From CAYXLI01 sp964464925 (GTDB taxonomy: Bacteria > Acidobacteriota > Terriglobia > Bryobacterales > Bryobacteraceae): a stretch of 64,000 nt of DNA. The DNA is taken from positions 62,001-126,000 of the forward strand of contig CAYXLI010000005.1 of NCBI GenBank assembly GCA_964464925.1, given 5' to 3'. Of the stretch, positions 17,441 to 26,057 are shown one piece after another. The notes under the pieces were generated by a model. It saw only the letters and a program-made list of their open reading frames with translations, had not been told where the DNA came from and did not search any database. The position numbers and the translations under genes were made by a program. The stretch's first letter is position 1, and every line of letters starts with the position of its first letter.

Positions 17441-19053
17441 CGGGAGGAAGAAGGCCGTCGATCCCGCCGGTAAATCTCAAGAACCGGCGCACCTTTGACA
17501 GCAACCATTTTCACACAGCGGAAGTGAAGCCCATTTTTTTCGGCGTTCAGAATCGCGGCCGAGACGCCGTCGCCCGTCTGCGCGACGGCCCACTCCGTCC
17601 AAAGGAACAGGTCCGGCCGGTTATGAGCTGCCATCCACAACGGGTTATTGCCGTCGTGCAGCACCTCTTTGAGAGGAATGCCGGCATACCGGTAGATGCC
17701 CGTTACGTCGCCGAAGGTGGTGTAGATGCCCTGTCCGGGCTTGTAATTCTGCCTCAGGTAATCCGCTGCTTCCTGGGTCCATTCGCGCCGGGCCACGGAG
17801 TTCACCTGACTCTCCTTCCAGGTAATCCAGTTATCCGAATGCGGATAGGCGATCCATTCGGCGACGGCGGCGAGCACAATGAGTGCCGCACCAACAGTTC
17901 GGAATTTCGAAGGCAGCCAGGCAACAAGGGCACCTCCGCCCAGTGCCAGAAGCGGCAAGGCTGCGAGCCCGTAGCGAGTATTGTAGTAGCTTTGAGGCCA
18001 AAGCTGCGGAACGAAGATCGGTGTTCCGGAGGAATGCATGCTCAGCACGTAAAACGCCGGTGGCAGAACCAACAGCAGCACAGGCCAGAAAATACGGCGT
18101 GCGAGCGCGGCGGCCGCGCCCAGCACTCCCACGCCAACCAGTCCCATACCGGCGGCCAATTTGACGGCTGTCCGATAATACAAAACCGCTTTGCCCCAGT
18201 CCTGATCGCCCGGATACTTCGCCATGCCCTTATCGAGATAGCTCTGGTAGATCCCTTTTGCGGAGTAGGGACCTCGGTAGAACTCCAGCGCATCGCCGAA
18301 ATACCACCAGTTGTGCGCCAGCCAGGCAAAGGGCGTTAAGCTCGCGATGGCCCCGAACAGAACGGCATCCCGCCAGCGGTGCTCCCTCGAGGCAATAAGG
18401 AAGTACAGGGTCACGAACGGGATCAGCGACCAGCCCTCATATCTTGTAAGCGAGGCGAAATTCGAGAATGCGCCGGCGGCAAGCACCGCCAGCACCGACT
18501 GCGTGTCCCGGAACAAAACAGTAAAGTACAGCAAGCCGAGCACCGAAGCGAAGAACACTGGCTCCGTCATCGGCGTGGATTGTAAATAGAGCAGATTCGG
18601 ATTCAGCGCAAATAAAAGCACCGAACAGACCGCTGCCGTGTTGCTGCCGAACAAACGCCGCGTCGCGGAGAAAAGGAACATGCCGGCCGCAAGGAAGCAG
18701 AGTCCGCCAGGAATCGTCCCGGCCAAACCCGTTTCCCATAGCTTCTGGTTTGCCGCAAACGGCAGCATCAGCAGGTGCGGCAGCGGCAGCCAGACAGTGC
18801 CGATCTGATCGCGGCCCGGCGTGCGGGAATCGACGATGCGGCGCGCAATGTTCAGATGCGCCTCCGCATCGCCGTAGTAGCAGATATATCCCTTTGAGTA
18901 GAACCAGGCCGCTGCGGCTACTGTGACGGCTGCAAGCACCACGAAAACGCCTACGACGGCATACCAGGAGGCTCCAGCGGGTGCAGTTGTCCGTTTCGCA
19001 ACCGTCTTTTTAAAAGTCGGTGAAGTTCTTGAACTCTTTGTAGCGGGCATCAA
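17437..19053 (-). CDS. Polytopic GT-C-type glycosyltransferase (GT39/ArnT-like)
   Basis: The 538-residue protein has about ten to twelve membrane spans and the acidic first-loop motif YYGDAEAHLNIARRI near residues 58-73, as in GT-C enzymes that take sugars from polyprenyl phosphates. TPMTEPVFF and LTRYEGW are typical conserved segments of this group. A soluble C-terminal part from about residue 430 lies in the periplasm. It probably glycosylates an envelope acceptor. Its first 44 bases overlap the end of the PfkB gene, and its stop overlaps the DapF homologue start (ATGA). A shorter start is possible, but no good ATG exists before the first span. Confidence 0.82.
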   Translation of the reverse strand: MMPATKSSRTSPTFKKTVAKRTTAPAGASWYAVVGVFVVLAAVTVAAAAWFYSKGYICYYGDAEAHLNIARRIVDSRTPGRDQIGTVWLPLPHLLMLPFAANQKLWETGLAGTIPGGLCFLAAGMFLFSATRRLFGSNTAAVCSVLLFALNPNLLYLQSTPMTEPVFFASVLGLLYFTVLFRDTQSVLAVLAAGAFSNFASLTRYEGWSLIPFVTLYFLIASREHRWRDAVLFGAIASLTPFAWLAHNWWYFGDALEFYRGPYSAKGIYQSYLDKGMAKYPGDQDWGKAVLYYRTAVKLAAGMGLVGVGVLGAAAALARRIFWPVLLLVLPPAFYVLSMHSSGTPIFVPQLWPQSYYNTRYGLAALPLLALGGGALVAWLPSKFRTVGAALIVLAAVAEWIAYPHSDNWITWKESQVNSVARREWTQEAADYLRQNYKPGQGIYTTFGDVTGIYRYAGIPLKEVLHDGNNPLWMAAHNRPDLFLWTEWAVAQTGDGVSAAILNAEKNGLHFRCVKMVAVKGAPVLEIYRRDRRPSSSR

Positions 19054-19930
19054 TTTCGGCTCGGGTCAGCGTACGGAAGCGGTCCACGCCGAACTTCTCG
19101 CAGCAGAAGCTTCCCATCACGGAGCCGTAGATGACGGCGCGGTGCAATTCTTTGCGGTCAATGTGCTGCGATTTCAAATCGAGTCCACACTGGGCCAGGT
19201 ACCCGATAAAGCCTCCGGCGAAGCAGTCCCCAGCGCCGGTCGGGTCGAAAACCTCTTCCAGCAGGTAACCGGGCACTACGAACAACTGGTCTTCGCGGAA
19301 GAGCATCGCTCCATATTCGCCGCGCTTGATCACGAGCGTATTCGGCCCCATCGCGAGAATCCTTTGGGCGGCTTTCTTGAGGTTGGTTTCGCCGGAAAGG
19401 AGTTTGGCCTCGCTGTCATTGATGAGCAGGAAGTCCCAGCCCTTGAGAGTTTCCAGCAATTCCTCCCGGAAATCGTTAATCCAGAAGTTCATGGTATCGC
19501 CGCCGGCGAGACGCACGCCGTTCATCTGCTCGCGGACAGTTTTCTGAAGCGCCGGCTGGATGTTACCGAGCAGCAGGTAAGGCGATTGCTTGTAGCTCTC
19601 CGGGAGTTTAGGCTGGAAATCGGCAAATACGTTCAGGTCCGTACGCAGCGTCGTACGGTCATTCATATCGGCCGAGTAGACGCCCTGCCAGAAGAACGTC
19701 TTTCCGCCGGGCACCCGCTCCAGGCCGGACAGGTCGATATTCCGGCTCTCCAGAAACTCATGATCTGCCTGATCAAAGTCATCTCCGACAACGGCGACAA
19801 TCTTCACCGGATTGAAGTAACTGGCCGATAAGGCGATGTATGTGCAGGCACCGCCCAGCATCCTGTCTACCCGGCCGTACGGCGTCTCGACTCCGTCGTA
19901 GGCGACGGAACCAACCACAACAATGGACAT
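19010..19930 (-). CDS. PfkB-family carbohydrate kinase
   Basis: A 306-residue ribokinase-fold sugar kinase. The C-terminal PfkB signature DPTGAGDCFAGGF places the catalytic base at Asp235, and the N-terminal region has GSVAYDGVETPYGRVDRMLGGA with the double Gly of the first signature. The NDSEAKLLSG segment is usual for the family. The substrate is not clear: this branch is annotated as sugar or nucleoside kinase in related bacteria. As first gene of the 19.9-12.9 kb operon it could make a sugar phosphate that feeds the nucleotide-sugar steps. A TACAAT (-10-like) lies about 10 bases upstream of the start, without a clear -35. Confidence 0.87.
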   Translation of the reverse strand: MSIVVVGSVAYDGVETPYGRVDRMLGGACTYIALSASYFNPVKIVAVVGDDFDQADHEFLESRNIDLSGLERVPGGKTFFWQGVYSADMNDRTTLRTDLNVFADFQPKLPESYKQSPYLLLGNIQPALQKTVREQMNGVRLAGGDTMNFWINDFREELLETLKGWDFLLINDSEAKLLSGETNLKKAAQRILAMGPNTLVIKRGEYGAMLFREDQLFVVPGYLLEEVFDPTGAGDCFAGGFIGYLAQCGLDLKSQHIDRKELHRAVIYGSVMGSFCCEKFGVDRFRTLTRAEIDARYKEFKNFTDF

Positions 19931-19998
19931 ATTTCTTGATTGTAGCCGTCGTCGGGTCAGAGTCCAGAAGCAACCAGGCCTAAAGGTAAACTGATAGG

Positions 19999-21117
19999 GT
20001 GATTGCGTTGTTCTACCTGCCTCCTTGGACGGTCGACTTCGCGGCCCTGTTCCTCTCTCTATTCGCCCTCCGGTCCATGACGCGGGACATGACTGCGAGT
20101 TGGGGGAGGCGTTCCGTTCTGATCTGTCTCTCTACCATCCTGACCGTTGGCTTATCTATGGGTTACCACCGGATAGCGGCCTTGGTTCCCAACCAGGTTT
20201 CGGCTGGACTGCAAATTACGGGGCTTGTGCTAGGCGCGATCATTCTGGGCACACGGGTGCTCTGGTGGGTCTGGGATCGGGCTCCGTTTCACCCGAAACG
20301 CCGCGAGATGTTGAAAGTGGTGTCCGCCGCCGCACCCGCCATGGTCCTGGGCGCTGCATTCATCCAACGCGAAGATCTGCGCCTGAGGGAAGTGGATGTG
20401 CAAATTCCCGGATTACCCAAGGACCTGCACGGATTACGCATCGTCCAGGTGAGCGATCTTCATTTGAGCCCGCTTGTGCGGGAATCGCTCGTGGCCCGCG
20501 CGATCGACATTGCAAATTCGACCAAAGCGCATATCGCACTCATCACGGGCGACCTCATCTCGCGGCGCGGAGATCCGCTCGATAACTGCCTGCGGCACGT
20601 GGCGCGGCTCCGCGCGGATGCCGGCGTATTCGGCTGCATGGGGAATCACGAGATCTACGCCGAAAGTGAGGATTACACCGAGCAGCAAGCGGCACGGGCC
20701 GGAATCGACTTCCTCCGCAAACGCAACCGTGTGCTTCGATTTGGCAGCGCGGCCCTGAATCTGGCCGGCGTAGACTACCAGAGCAAACGGACTGGGCCGT
20801 ATCTGGCAGGAGCGGAGCAGTTGGTAGTTCCCGGCACCGTAAATGTGCTACTCTCGCACAATCCTGACGTATTTCCGGTAGCGGCGGAGCAAGGGTTTGC
20901 GCTTACCCTCGCGGGGCACACACATGGTGGCCAGGTGAGCGTTGAGATTCTGAAGCAGAATTTGAACGTGGCACGCTTTTATACGCCTTATGTGGACGGG
21001 TTGTATCGTGAAGGAGAGTCGTCCATTTTCGTCACGCGTGGCGTCGGCACGGTAGGTCTGCCCGCCCGCCTTGGCGCTCCTCCGGAAGTGGCTCTGATCA
21101 AATTGTGCGCTACTTAG
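19999..21117 (+). CDS. Membrane-anchored calcineurin-like metallophosphoesterase (YkuE-like)
   Basis: The 372-residue protein has three or four N-terminal membrane spans (to about residue 120), then a phosphoesterase domain with the metal-binding motifs VSDLHLS (about 151-157), TGDLISRRGD (about 180-189), GCMGNHEI and GHTHGGQ. This layout matches YkuE-like enzymes that act at the membrane face, possibly on lipid-linked phosphates. The start is GTG at 19999. It overlaps by 13 bases with another phosphoesterase gene, so the two are likely co-translated. The substrate is not known. Confidence 0.9.
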   Translation: MIALFYLPPWTVDFAALFLSLFALRSMTRDMTASWGRRSVLICLSTILTVGLSMGYHRIAALVPNQVSAGLQITGLVLGAIILGTRVLWWVWDRAPFHPKRREMLKVVSAAAPAMVLGAAFIQREDLRLREVDVQIPGLPKDLHGLRIVQVSDLHLSPLVRESLVARAIDIANSTKAHIALITGDLISRRGDPLDNCLRHVARLRADAGVFGCMGNHEIYAESEDYTEQQAARAGIDFLRKRNRVLRFGSAALNLAGVDYQSKRTGPYLAGAEQLVVPGTVNVLLSHNPDVFPVAAEQGFALTLAGHTHGGQVSVEILKQNLNVARFYTPYVDGLYREGESSIFVTRGVGTVGLPARLGAPPEVALIKLCAT

Positions 21118-21824
21118 TAATCAGCGACATTCACGGGAATTGGGAAGCTTTGCAGGCCGTCCTTGCGGACGCCAAAGGCACGTACGACCAAATTGTGAAT
21201 TGCGGCGATCTCGTCGGATACGGACCGGATCCGAACGCCGTCGTGGACTGGTGCCGGGAACATACTCCAGACCTGGTGCGCGGCAATCACGACAAAGCCT
21301 GCGCTGGATTGGAAGATCTGGAGTGGTTCAACGATCTGGCAAAAGAATCCGCACTATGGACCCGGCAGCAATTGACGGAAGAAAATCTGGCCTTCCTGCG
21401 GCAGTTGCCTCAAGGACCGCACGCTGTGAACGGATTTCAGTTAGTGCATGGCTCTCCAACCGATGAGGATGAATACCTGATCGAAACGTGGGAAGTACGC
21501 GAGATTGCAGGTCAGTTGGAGAATGACCTCTACTTCTTCGGCCATACCCATATTCAAGGCGGCTTCTGGATTCATCGGAATGGCGTGCGGTACATCGAGC
21601 AGGTCACGCTTGCGCTCGAACAGGACCTGCGGTATTTACTCAATCCAGGCTCGGTAGGACAGCCGAGGGATACCGACCCGCGGGCGGCGTACGCGCTGTA
21701 TGATTCGAACGAGCGCACGGTGGAGTTCCGCCGAACTGCCTACGATCTCCTGACAACGCAGACCAAGATCCTGCAGGTCGGATTACCGGAACTGCTGGCC
21801 GCCCGTCTAGCGGTGGGCCGCTAG
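21105..21824 (+). CDS. Cytosolic metallophosphoesterase (YfcE/serine-threonine phosphatase-like)
   Basis: A 239-residue soluble phosphoesterase of the calcineurin superfamily, with ISDIHGNWEAL at 6-16, CGDLVGYGPDP near 33-43, RGNHDKA near 59-65, VHGSP and FGHTHIQ supplying the dinuclear metal ligands. It belongs to the YfcE/MJ0936-like group of small phosphodiesterases with the LNPGSVGQPRD motif. The start is GTG at 21105, inside the end of the preceding phosphoesterase gene. The reaction is probably phosphodiester or phosphomonoester hydrolysis; the in vivo substrate cannot be told. Confidence 0.9.
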   Translation: MRYLVISDIHGNWEALQAVLADAKGTYDQIVNCGDLVGYGPDPNAVVDWCREHTPDLVRGNHDKACAGLEDLEWFNDLAKESALWTRQQLTEENLAFLRQLPQGPHAVNGFQLVHGSPTDEDEYLIETWEVREIAGQLENDLYFFGHTHIQGGFWIHRNGVRYIEQVTLALEQDLRYLLNPGSVGQPRDTDPRAAYALYDSNERTVEFRRTAYDLLTTQTKILQVGLPELLAARLAVGR

Positions 21825-21836
21825 GCGTACATCCGG

Positions 21837-21865
21837 TTGCACGCGCTGTTACGTACCTCTATAGT
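21837..21865 (+). promoter_or_regulatory. Sigma-70-type promoter for the cytochrome-copper monooxygenase gene
   Basis: TTGCAC at 21837-21842 and TATAGT at 21860-21865 are separated by exactly 17 bases. They stand 24 bases before ATG 21890, which also has a good Shine-Dalgarno (AGGAGG) just upstream. Confidence 0.72.
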
Positions 21866-21889
21866 TGATGGAAGCCTTCAGGAGGCTAT

Positions 21890-23173
21890 ATGGCGCGTCC
21901 TCTTTTCGTAATGTTTCTTGGCGCGGCGGGCAGTTTGTTCGCGGCCACAAATTCCACGCAACAAGTCACCTTTCATAAAGACGTAGAGCCGATTTTGCAG
22001 GCTCGTTGCCAGAACTGCCATCGACCGGGAGAGGCGGCGCCGATGCCGCTACTCACCTACAAAGAAGCGCGGCCGTGGGCGAAAGCAATGAAACAGGCGG
22101 TGCTCTCCAGGAAAATGCCGCCATGGTTCGCGGATCCCTCCGTCGGCCACTTCAAGAATGATCGCAGCCTGACGGCGAAGGAATTGGAAACTCTGGTTGG
22201 ATGGGCGGATACCGGAGCTCGCGAAGGCGACGCCAAGGATGCGCCTGCTCCGCTGAAGTTCGTGGACGGCTGGAATATCGGCAAGCCGGACCAGGTGTTC
22301 GAAATGCCGGCTCCCTATGAGGTGCCTGCGTCTGGAACGATCGCGTACCAATACATCATCGTTCCGACGAACTTCAAGGAAGACAAGTGGATCACAGCTT
22401 CAGAAGTGCGCCCCGGCAACCGCAGCGTGGTCCACCACGTCATCGCGTTCATCCGCGAACCAGGCTCCAAATGGCTGAAGGACGCGGCTCCGGGCGTGCC
22501 GTATGCAAAGGGGACGGGCTCCGACGAGGGTGGCGCTAGTGGATGGGCGGGCGGCTATGTCCCGGGCTTCCCGGCCAAGCCTCTCGATCCGGGACAGGCC
22601 TTACTGGTCAAGGCGGGATCGGACATCGTCTTCCAGATGCACTACACCGCCAACGGTAAGCAGGCGAACGATCAAACGAAAATCGGGTTCGTTTTTGCAA
22701 ACGAGGCCCCCAAGGAGCGGGTGTTTGCGCTGGCCGTCCAAAACCGGAAATTTGTGATCCCGGCTGGCGCGGCGAATTACAAGGTGGACGGAGCTCTGAC
22801 TCTTTGGGCTCCCAGCCGCCTGATAGGTCTCACGCCCCATATGCACCTGCGAGGCAAGGCATTCGAATTTCGCGCCTTTTACCCGGATGGCAAGTCCGAA
22901 AAACTGGTATTCGTGCCGAAGTACGACTTCAATTGGCAGCTCACTTACGAGCCGGCTGAAGACAAAATTCTGCCCGCGGGCACGCGGCTGGAGTGTTCCG
23001 CGTGGTTCGACAATTCTCCGAACAACCCGAATAATCCCGACCCGAAGACTGAAGTAAGGTGGGGCGATCAAAGTTGGGAGGAGATGGTGTTTGGTGGTCT
23101 GAATATCGCGGTCGACGCGAAATCCGATCCGCGCGACCTGCTCCGCGCTCCCAAAAAGCCGTCCGCCGATTAA
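21890..23173 (+). CDS. Exported cytochrome c domain fused to a copper type II monooxygenase (PHM-like)
   Basis: The 427-residue protein has a signal peptide (1-19). A cytochrome c domain follows with heme motif CQNCH at 40-44 and MPPWFADP near 76-83. The rest is a peptidylglycine-alpha-hydroxylating-monooxygenase-like double jelly roll. Copper ligands line up with PHM: His182-His183 and His251 for one site; His317, His319 and Met399 for the other. The reaction is probably ascorbate- or heme-fed O2-dependent hydroxylation in the periplasm. The heme domain could deliver electrons within the same chain. Such fusions are common in Acidobacteriota, but substrates are not known. It has its own promoter. 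Confidence 0.88.
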   Translation: MARPLFVMFLGAAGSLFAATNSTQQVTFHKDVEPILQARCQNCHRPGEAAPMPLLTYKEARPWAKAMKQAVLSRKMPPWFADPSVGHFKNDRSLTAKELETLVGWADTGAREGDAKDAPAPLKFVDGWNIGKPDQVFEMPAPYEVPASGTIAYQYIIVPTNFKEDKWITASEVRPGNRSVVHHVIAFIREPGSKWLKDAAPGVPYAKGTGSDEGGASGWAGGYVPGFPAKPLDPGQALLVKAGSDIVFQMHYTANGKQANDQTKIGFVFANEAPKERVFALAVQNRKFVIPAGAANYKVDGALTLWAPSRLIGLTPHMHLRGKAFEFRAFYPDGKSEKLVFVPKYDFNWQLTYEPAEDKILPAGTRLECSAWFDNSPNNPNNPDPKTEVRWGDQSWEEMVFGGLNIAVDAKSDPRDLLRAPKKPSAD

Positions 23174-23652
23174 TCGAACAGCTTAATCTGGTCCTTGTCG
23201 GCAGGCTTCGGCTTGCGCTTCTGCGTCAACGGGCTGCCCACGACTCCGAGCACCTGCATTTCTGTGAGCGCCTGCTTGGGCACGAATAGCCGCTGGTTCG
23301 TATACGTGAAATCAGGTGGGATGATGGTGAAGCCGAACGGCTCCAACTGTAACAGGTTGTTCGGCAAAACAGCTTCCAGGGAATCCCCGTCGCGGAAGGT
23401 CATTCGGACCCAGAGGCCATCCATTTTGGGCCGGCTGAGGAACGTGCGGCGCTCCAGGACCGTGTCGGCATCAAACTCCCGCACGAAATGGACTGCTTTG
23501 ATCTCTCCATAGGGGACCACAATCACGGTGCCGGAAAGGGTAAGCAATTCCACACCTGAGTTCGCTAGATAAGTTGTTGGATTTACAATGCCGGGCACGG
23601 GTTCGCGATCGAACCGCACCACCTGGACCTTTTTATTGGTAGAGCCAGCCAA
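23170..23652 (-). CDS. Conserved-looking protein of unknown function, beta-rich
   Basis: A 160-residue protein without signal peptide or membrane span. The sequence alternates short beta-strand-like segments (VQVVRF, VELLTLSGTVIVVPYGEIKAVHFV, LWVRMTFRDGDSLEAVLPN) and ends with a basic-acidic tail KRKPKPADKDQIKLFD. The middle resembles Sm-like or PilZ-like small barrels, but I would not assign it. It is convergent with the copper monooxygenase gene and the two stop codons interlock at 23170-23173. Codon pattern and a long open frame with no competing frame support it as real. Confidence 0.7.
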   Translation of the reverse strand: MAGSTNKKVQVVRFDREPVPGIVNPTTYLANSGVELLTLSGTVIVVPYGEIKAVHFVREFDADTVLERRTFLSRPKMDGLWVRMTFRDGDSLEAVLPNNLLQLEPFGFTIIPPDFTYTNQRLFVPKQALTEMQVLGVVGSPLTQKRKPKPADKDQIKLFD

Positions 23653-23734
23653 TCCGGTGTCCTAACCGCCCCAAAGTACCACGAAGGGTAGAATTTGTTC
23701 CAAACAATTTCGCGAATATTGTATCATTGCAACG

Positions 23735-24739
23735 ATGTACAGGGGCTTGCGGCTGGATAGGTGGCGCAAGGAGGTTTCGTGCCCAGCCAGAGTTGTGTCC
23801 GCACTCCAGGTGAAACCTGCGCGGAAGGAAGAAACGTCACCTGGCGGAAGCCGCCCGTCCGGGCCGGTGGCGGTATGGTCAGGGGCCTTCCTGGACTTCT
23901 GCCGGGTGGAAAAGGGCTTGGCGGACAACTCACTCCAGGCATACCGGCGGGATCTGGCCGGCTTTGCGGCGTTTTGTCCGGCAGATGAGGTCGCGAATCC
24001 GGAGACAATCCGGAAGTACTTGGATCACCTGTACGAAACGGGACTGTCGCCGCGGTCGATTTCCAGACACTTGGCTTCGCTTCGCAATTTCTATCAGTTC
24101 CTGCTACGGGAAGGAAAGGTGGCTGCAGATCCAGTCAGCGCAGTGCCGCTTCCCCGGCAGTGGAAAACGCTCCCCAGGAACCTTAGTACGGAGCAAATTG
24201 AAGCTCTATTGGCCGCTCCGGATACGTCGAAGCCGACAGGATTGCGTGATAAGGCGATGCTCGAATTCCTCTATGCCACCGGGTTGCGCGTTACGGAATT
24301 GTGCCAGGTGGAAATGGCCGGACTGACGCTTGATTATGGCGTAGTTCGGGTTATGGGGAAAGGCAGCAAAGAGCGCATGGTACCGGTAGGCAAATCGGCA
24401 CTAGCAGCCGTAAACGAGTATCTGGCCGACGGCCGGCCGGCGCTACTGAAAGGCCGGGGAAGCAAATACCTGTTCGTGACTGCACGCGGCACGTGCATGA
24501 CACGGAAGAATTTCTGGAAACTCCTGGTGGCCTACGGGAAGCAAGTAGGCATCTGGCAAAAGCTGACGCCGCATATGATCCGGCATAGCTTTGCCACGCA
24601 CCTGCTGGAAGGCGGAGCCGATTTACGCAGTGTGCAGACCATGCTCGGGCATGCCGATATCGGCACCACCCAAATCTACACCCACGTCACGAAGTCGAGG
24701 TTGCGCTCCACCGTGGACAAACACCATCCCAGGGCCTAG
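23735..24739 (+). CDS. xerD: Tyrosine recombinase XerC/XerD type
   Basis: Resolves chromosome dimers by site-specific recombination. The protein has the N-terminal core-binding domain (about 48-135) and the catalytic domain with all six active-site residues: Arg185 (ATGLRVTEL), Lys209 (GKGSKER), His280 and Arg283 (HMIRHSFATHLL), His306 (LGHADIGTT) and nucleophile Tyr315. The frame given is 334 residues, with about 45 extra N-terminal residues; GTG at 23867 would give the usual length of about 290. A following CCA-type gene and absence of other mobile genes fit a housekeeping XerD rather than an integrase. Confidence 0.88.
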   Translation: MYRGLRLDRWRKEVSCPARVVSALQVKPARKEETSPGGSRPSGPVAVWSGAFLDFCRVEKGLADNSLQAYRRDLAGFAAFCPADEVANPETIRKYLDHLYETGLSPRSISRHLASLRNFYQFLLREGKVAADPVSAVPLPRQWKTLPRNLSTEQIEALLAAPDTSKPTGLRDKAMLEFLYATGLRVTELCQVEMAGLTLDYGVVRVMGKGSKERMVPVGKSALAAVNEYLADGRPALLKGRGSKYLFVTARGTCMTRKNFWKLLVAYGKQVGIWQKLTPHMIRHSFATHLLEGGADLRSVQTMLGHADIGTTQIYTHVTKSRLRSTVDKHHPRA

Positions 24740-24750
24740 AAGGGGATCTC

Positions 24751-24771
24751 ATGAGGACCAAACTGCCATGA
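24751..24771 (+). CDS. Possible six-codon leader overlapping the nucleotidyltransferase start
   Basis: ATG at 24751 follows AAGGGG by about six bases and opens the peptide MRTKLP, whose TGA overlaps the ATG of the next gene (ATGA at 24768-24771). It also contains GAGGA, a usable Shine-Dalgarno for that gene. It may couple or tune translation, or be chance. Confidence 0.3.
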   Translation: MRTKLP

Positions 24772-26057
24772 GCGACTACATGTTCATGCTCGAAAACCAC
24801 CTGACGGCGGACCAGAACCGGGCGCTTGCCGAGGTCCAGCGCGCCGCCGCGGAGGCCAACGTGAGCCTATTCCTCACCGGGGGCGCGATTCGTGACATGA
24901 TGGGCGGCTTTCCCATTCGCGATCTGGATTTCACGGTGGAAGGCAACGCCCTGAAACTCGCGAAAACAGTCGCGCAAAAGACCGGAGCGGCCATCCTCAG
25001 CACGGACGAGAACAAGAAATCGGTCGAAATGCTCTTTCCGGGTGGCGTGACGGTCGAAATCGCGATGGCTCGCACAGAGCGATACGCCAAACCCGGCGGG
25101 AAGGCCCACGTTTCGCCGGCCACCATTCATGAGGACCTGCGCGGACGCGACTTCACAATCAATGCCATCGCGCTGTCTTTGAACAAGGCTTCCCGGGGAT
25201 TGCTGCTAGATCCGACGAACGGACTGGCGGAACTCGAGCGGCGTGAACTGCGCGCGGTCGGCAATTACACGTTGTACGACAACCCGGCGCGGCTATTGCG
25301 GCTGATCCGGTTCAAGGTTCGCCTCGGATTCCAGATCGCCGAACGAACCCAGTTGCAATACGAGAATGCCCGCAACGCTGAGGTAGAGCAGTACATTACT
25401 CCGGCAGCGATCTTCGAAGAGGTGCGCCAGCTTGCCGGCGATCCAAATCCCGGAGCAGTACTCGAAGCTCTTGAGCACGGCAACCTCATCGGTCTTATTT
25501 CTCCGGCGCTGATCGGCCCGAAGCTGAACCAGCAGGGATGGGCTAAGCTGCAAAAGGCGCGAATGTTGCTGCCGTTCGGCATCGAAATCCCGATGGATCA
25601 CCTGTCGCTTTTCCTGTTCCTGCTCACTGAGAAGCTGACTCCCAAGGAACGCGCGGCTCTGATGACCGCAGTGGCCGTTCCGAAGGATGCGGCGTCGAAT
25701 CTTGCAAAGCTCGAGCCCCGGGCGAAGAAGCTGGAGAAAGAGCTTCAGTCCGCAAAACTGAACAAGCCTTCGCGAGTGTACCAGGCGCTTTTGAAAGTAC
25801 CTGGCGAGTTGCTCTTGTTCCTGCTGATCCGTTCGACGCAGCGCGTTGTACAGGATCGCATCAGGAACTATCTGCAAAAGTATCTGCTAACCGCGCACGA
25901 GGTGACGGATCAGGAAGTGGCCGCAACGGGGGTCGCGCCCGGTACGCCGAAGTTTGCCAAGGCCAAGGAACAGATGATTACGCAGCGGCTCGATGCACGC
26001 CCCAAGAAAGTTGCACCGGAAGTGGTCGAGCCGATCGTGGTTGCGGCAAAGAAGTGA
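24768..26057 (+). CDS. tRNA nucleotidyltransferase / poly(A) polymerase family (CCA-adding-like)
   Basis: The open frame reaches back to 24591 inside xerD, but the protein begins at ATG 24768 (429 residues). It has the class II nucleotidyltransferase head: LFLTGGAIRDMMGG near 35-47, DLD at 52-54 for the catalytic metal pair, RGRDFTINAIA, then the neck with YDNPARLLRLIRFKVRLGF. The C-terminal half is helical and has no HD motif I can see. It should add CCA or A to RNA 3' ends; an A-adding or CC-adding specialisation is possible. The tail ends with a basic stretch and AAKK. Confidence 0.88.
   Translation: MSDYMFMLENHLTADQNRALAEVQRAAAEANVSLFLTGGAIRDMMGGFPIRDLDFTVEGNALKLAKTVAQKTGAAILSTDENKKSVEMLFPGGVTVEIAMARTERYAKPGGKAHVSPATIHEDLRGRDFTINAIALSLNKASRGLLLDPTNGLAELERRELRAVGNYTLYDNPARLLRLIRFKVRLGFQIAERTQLQYENARNAEVEQYITPAAIFEEVRQLAGDPNPGAVLEALEHGNLIGLISPALIGPKLNQQGWAKLQKARMLLPFGIEIPMDHLSLFLFLLTEKLTPKERAALMTAVAVPKDAASNLAKLEPRAKKLEKELQSAKLNKPSRVYQALLKVPGELLLFLLIRSTQRVVQDRIRNYLQKYLLTAHEVTDQEVAATGVAPGTPKFAKAKEQMITQRLDARPKKVAPEVVEPIVVAAKK

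Noticed and set aside
23735..24739. Tyrosine recombinase as sign of a genomic island
   Set aside because: It has XerD-like length and motifs, a housekeeping neighbour (CCA-type gene), and no attachment repeats, tRNA or phage genes nearby.
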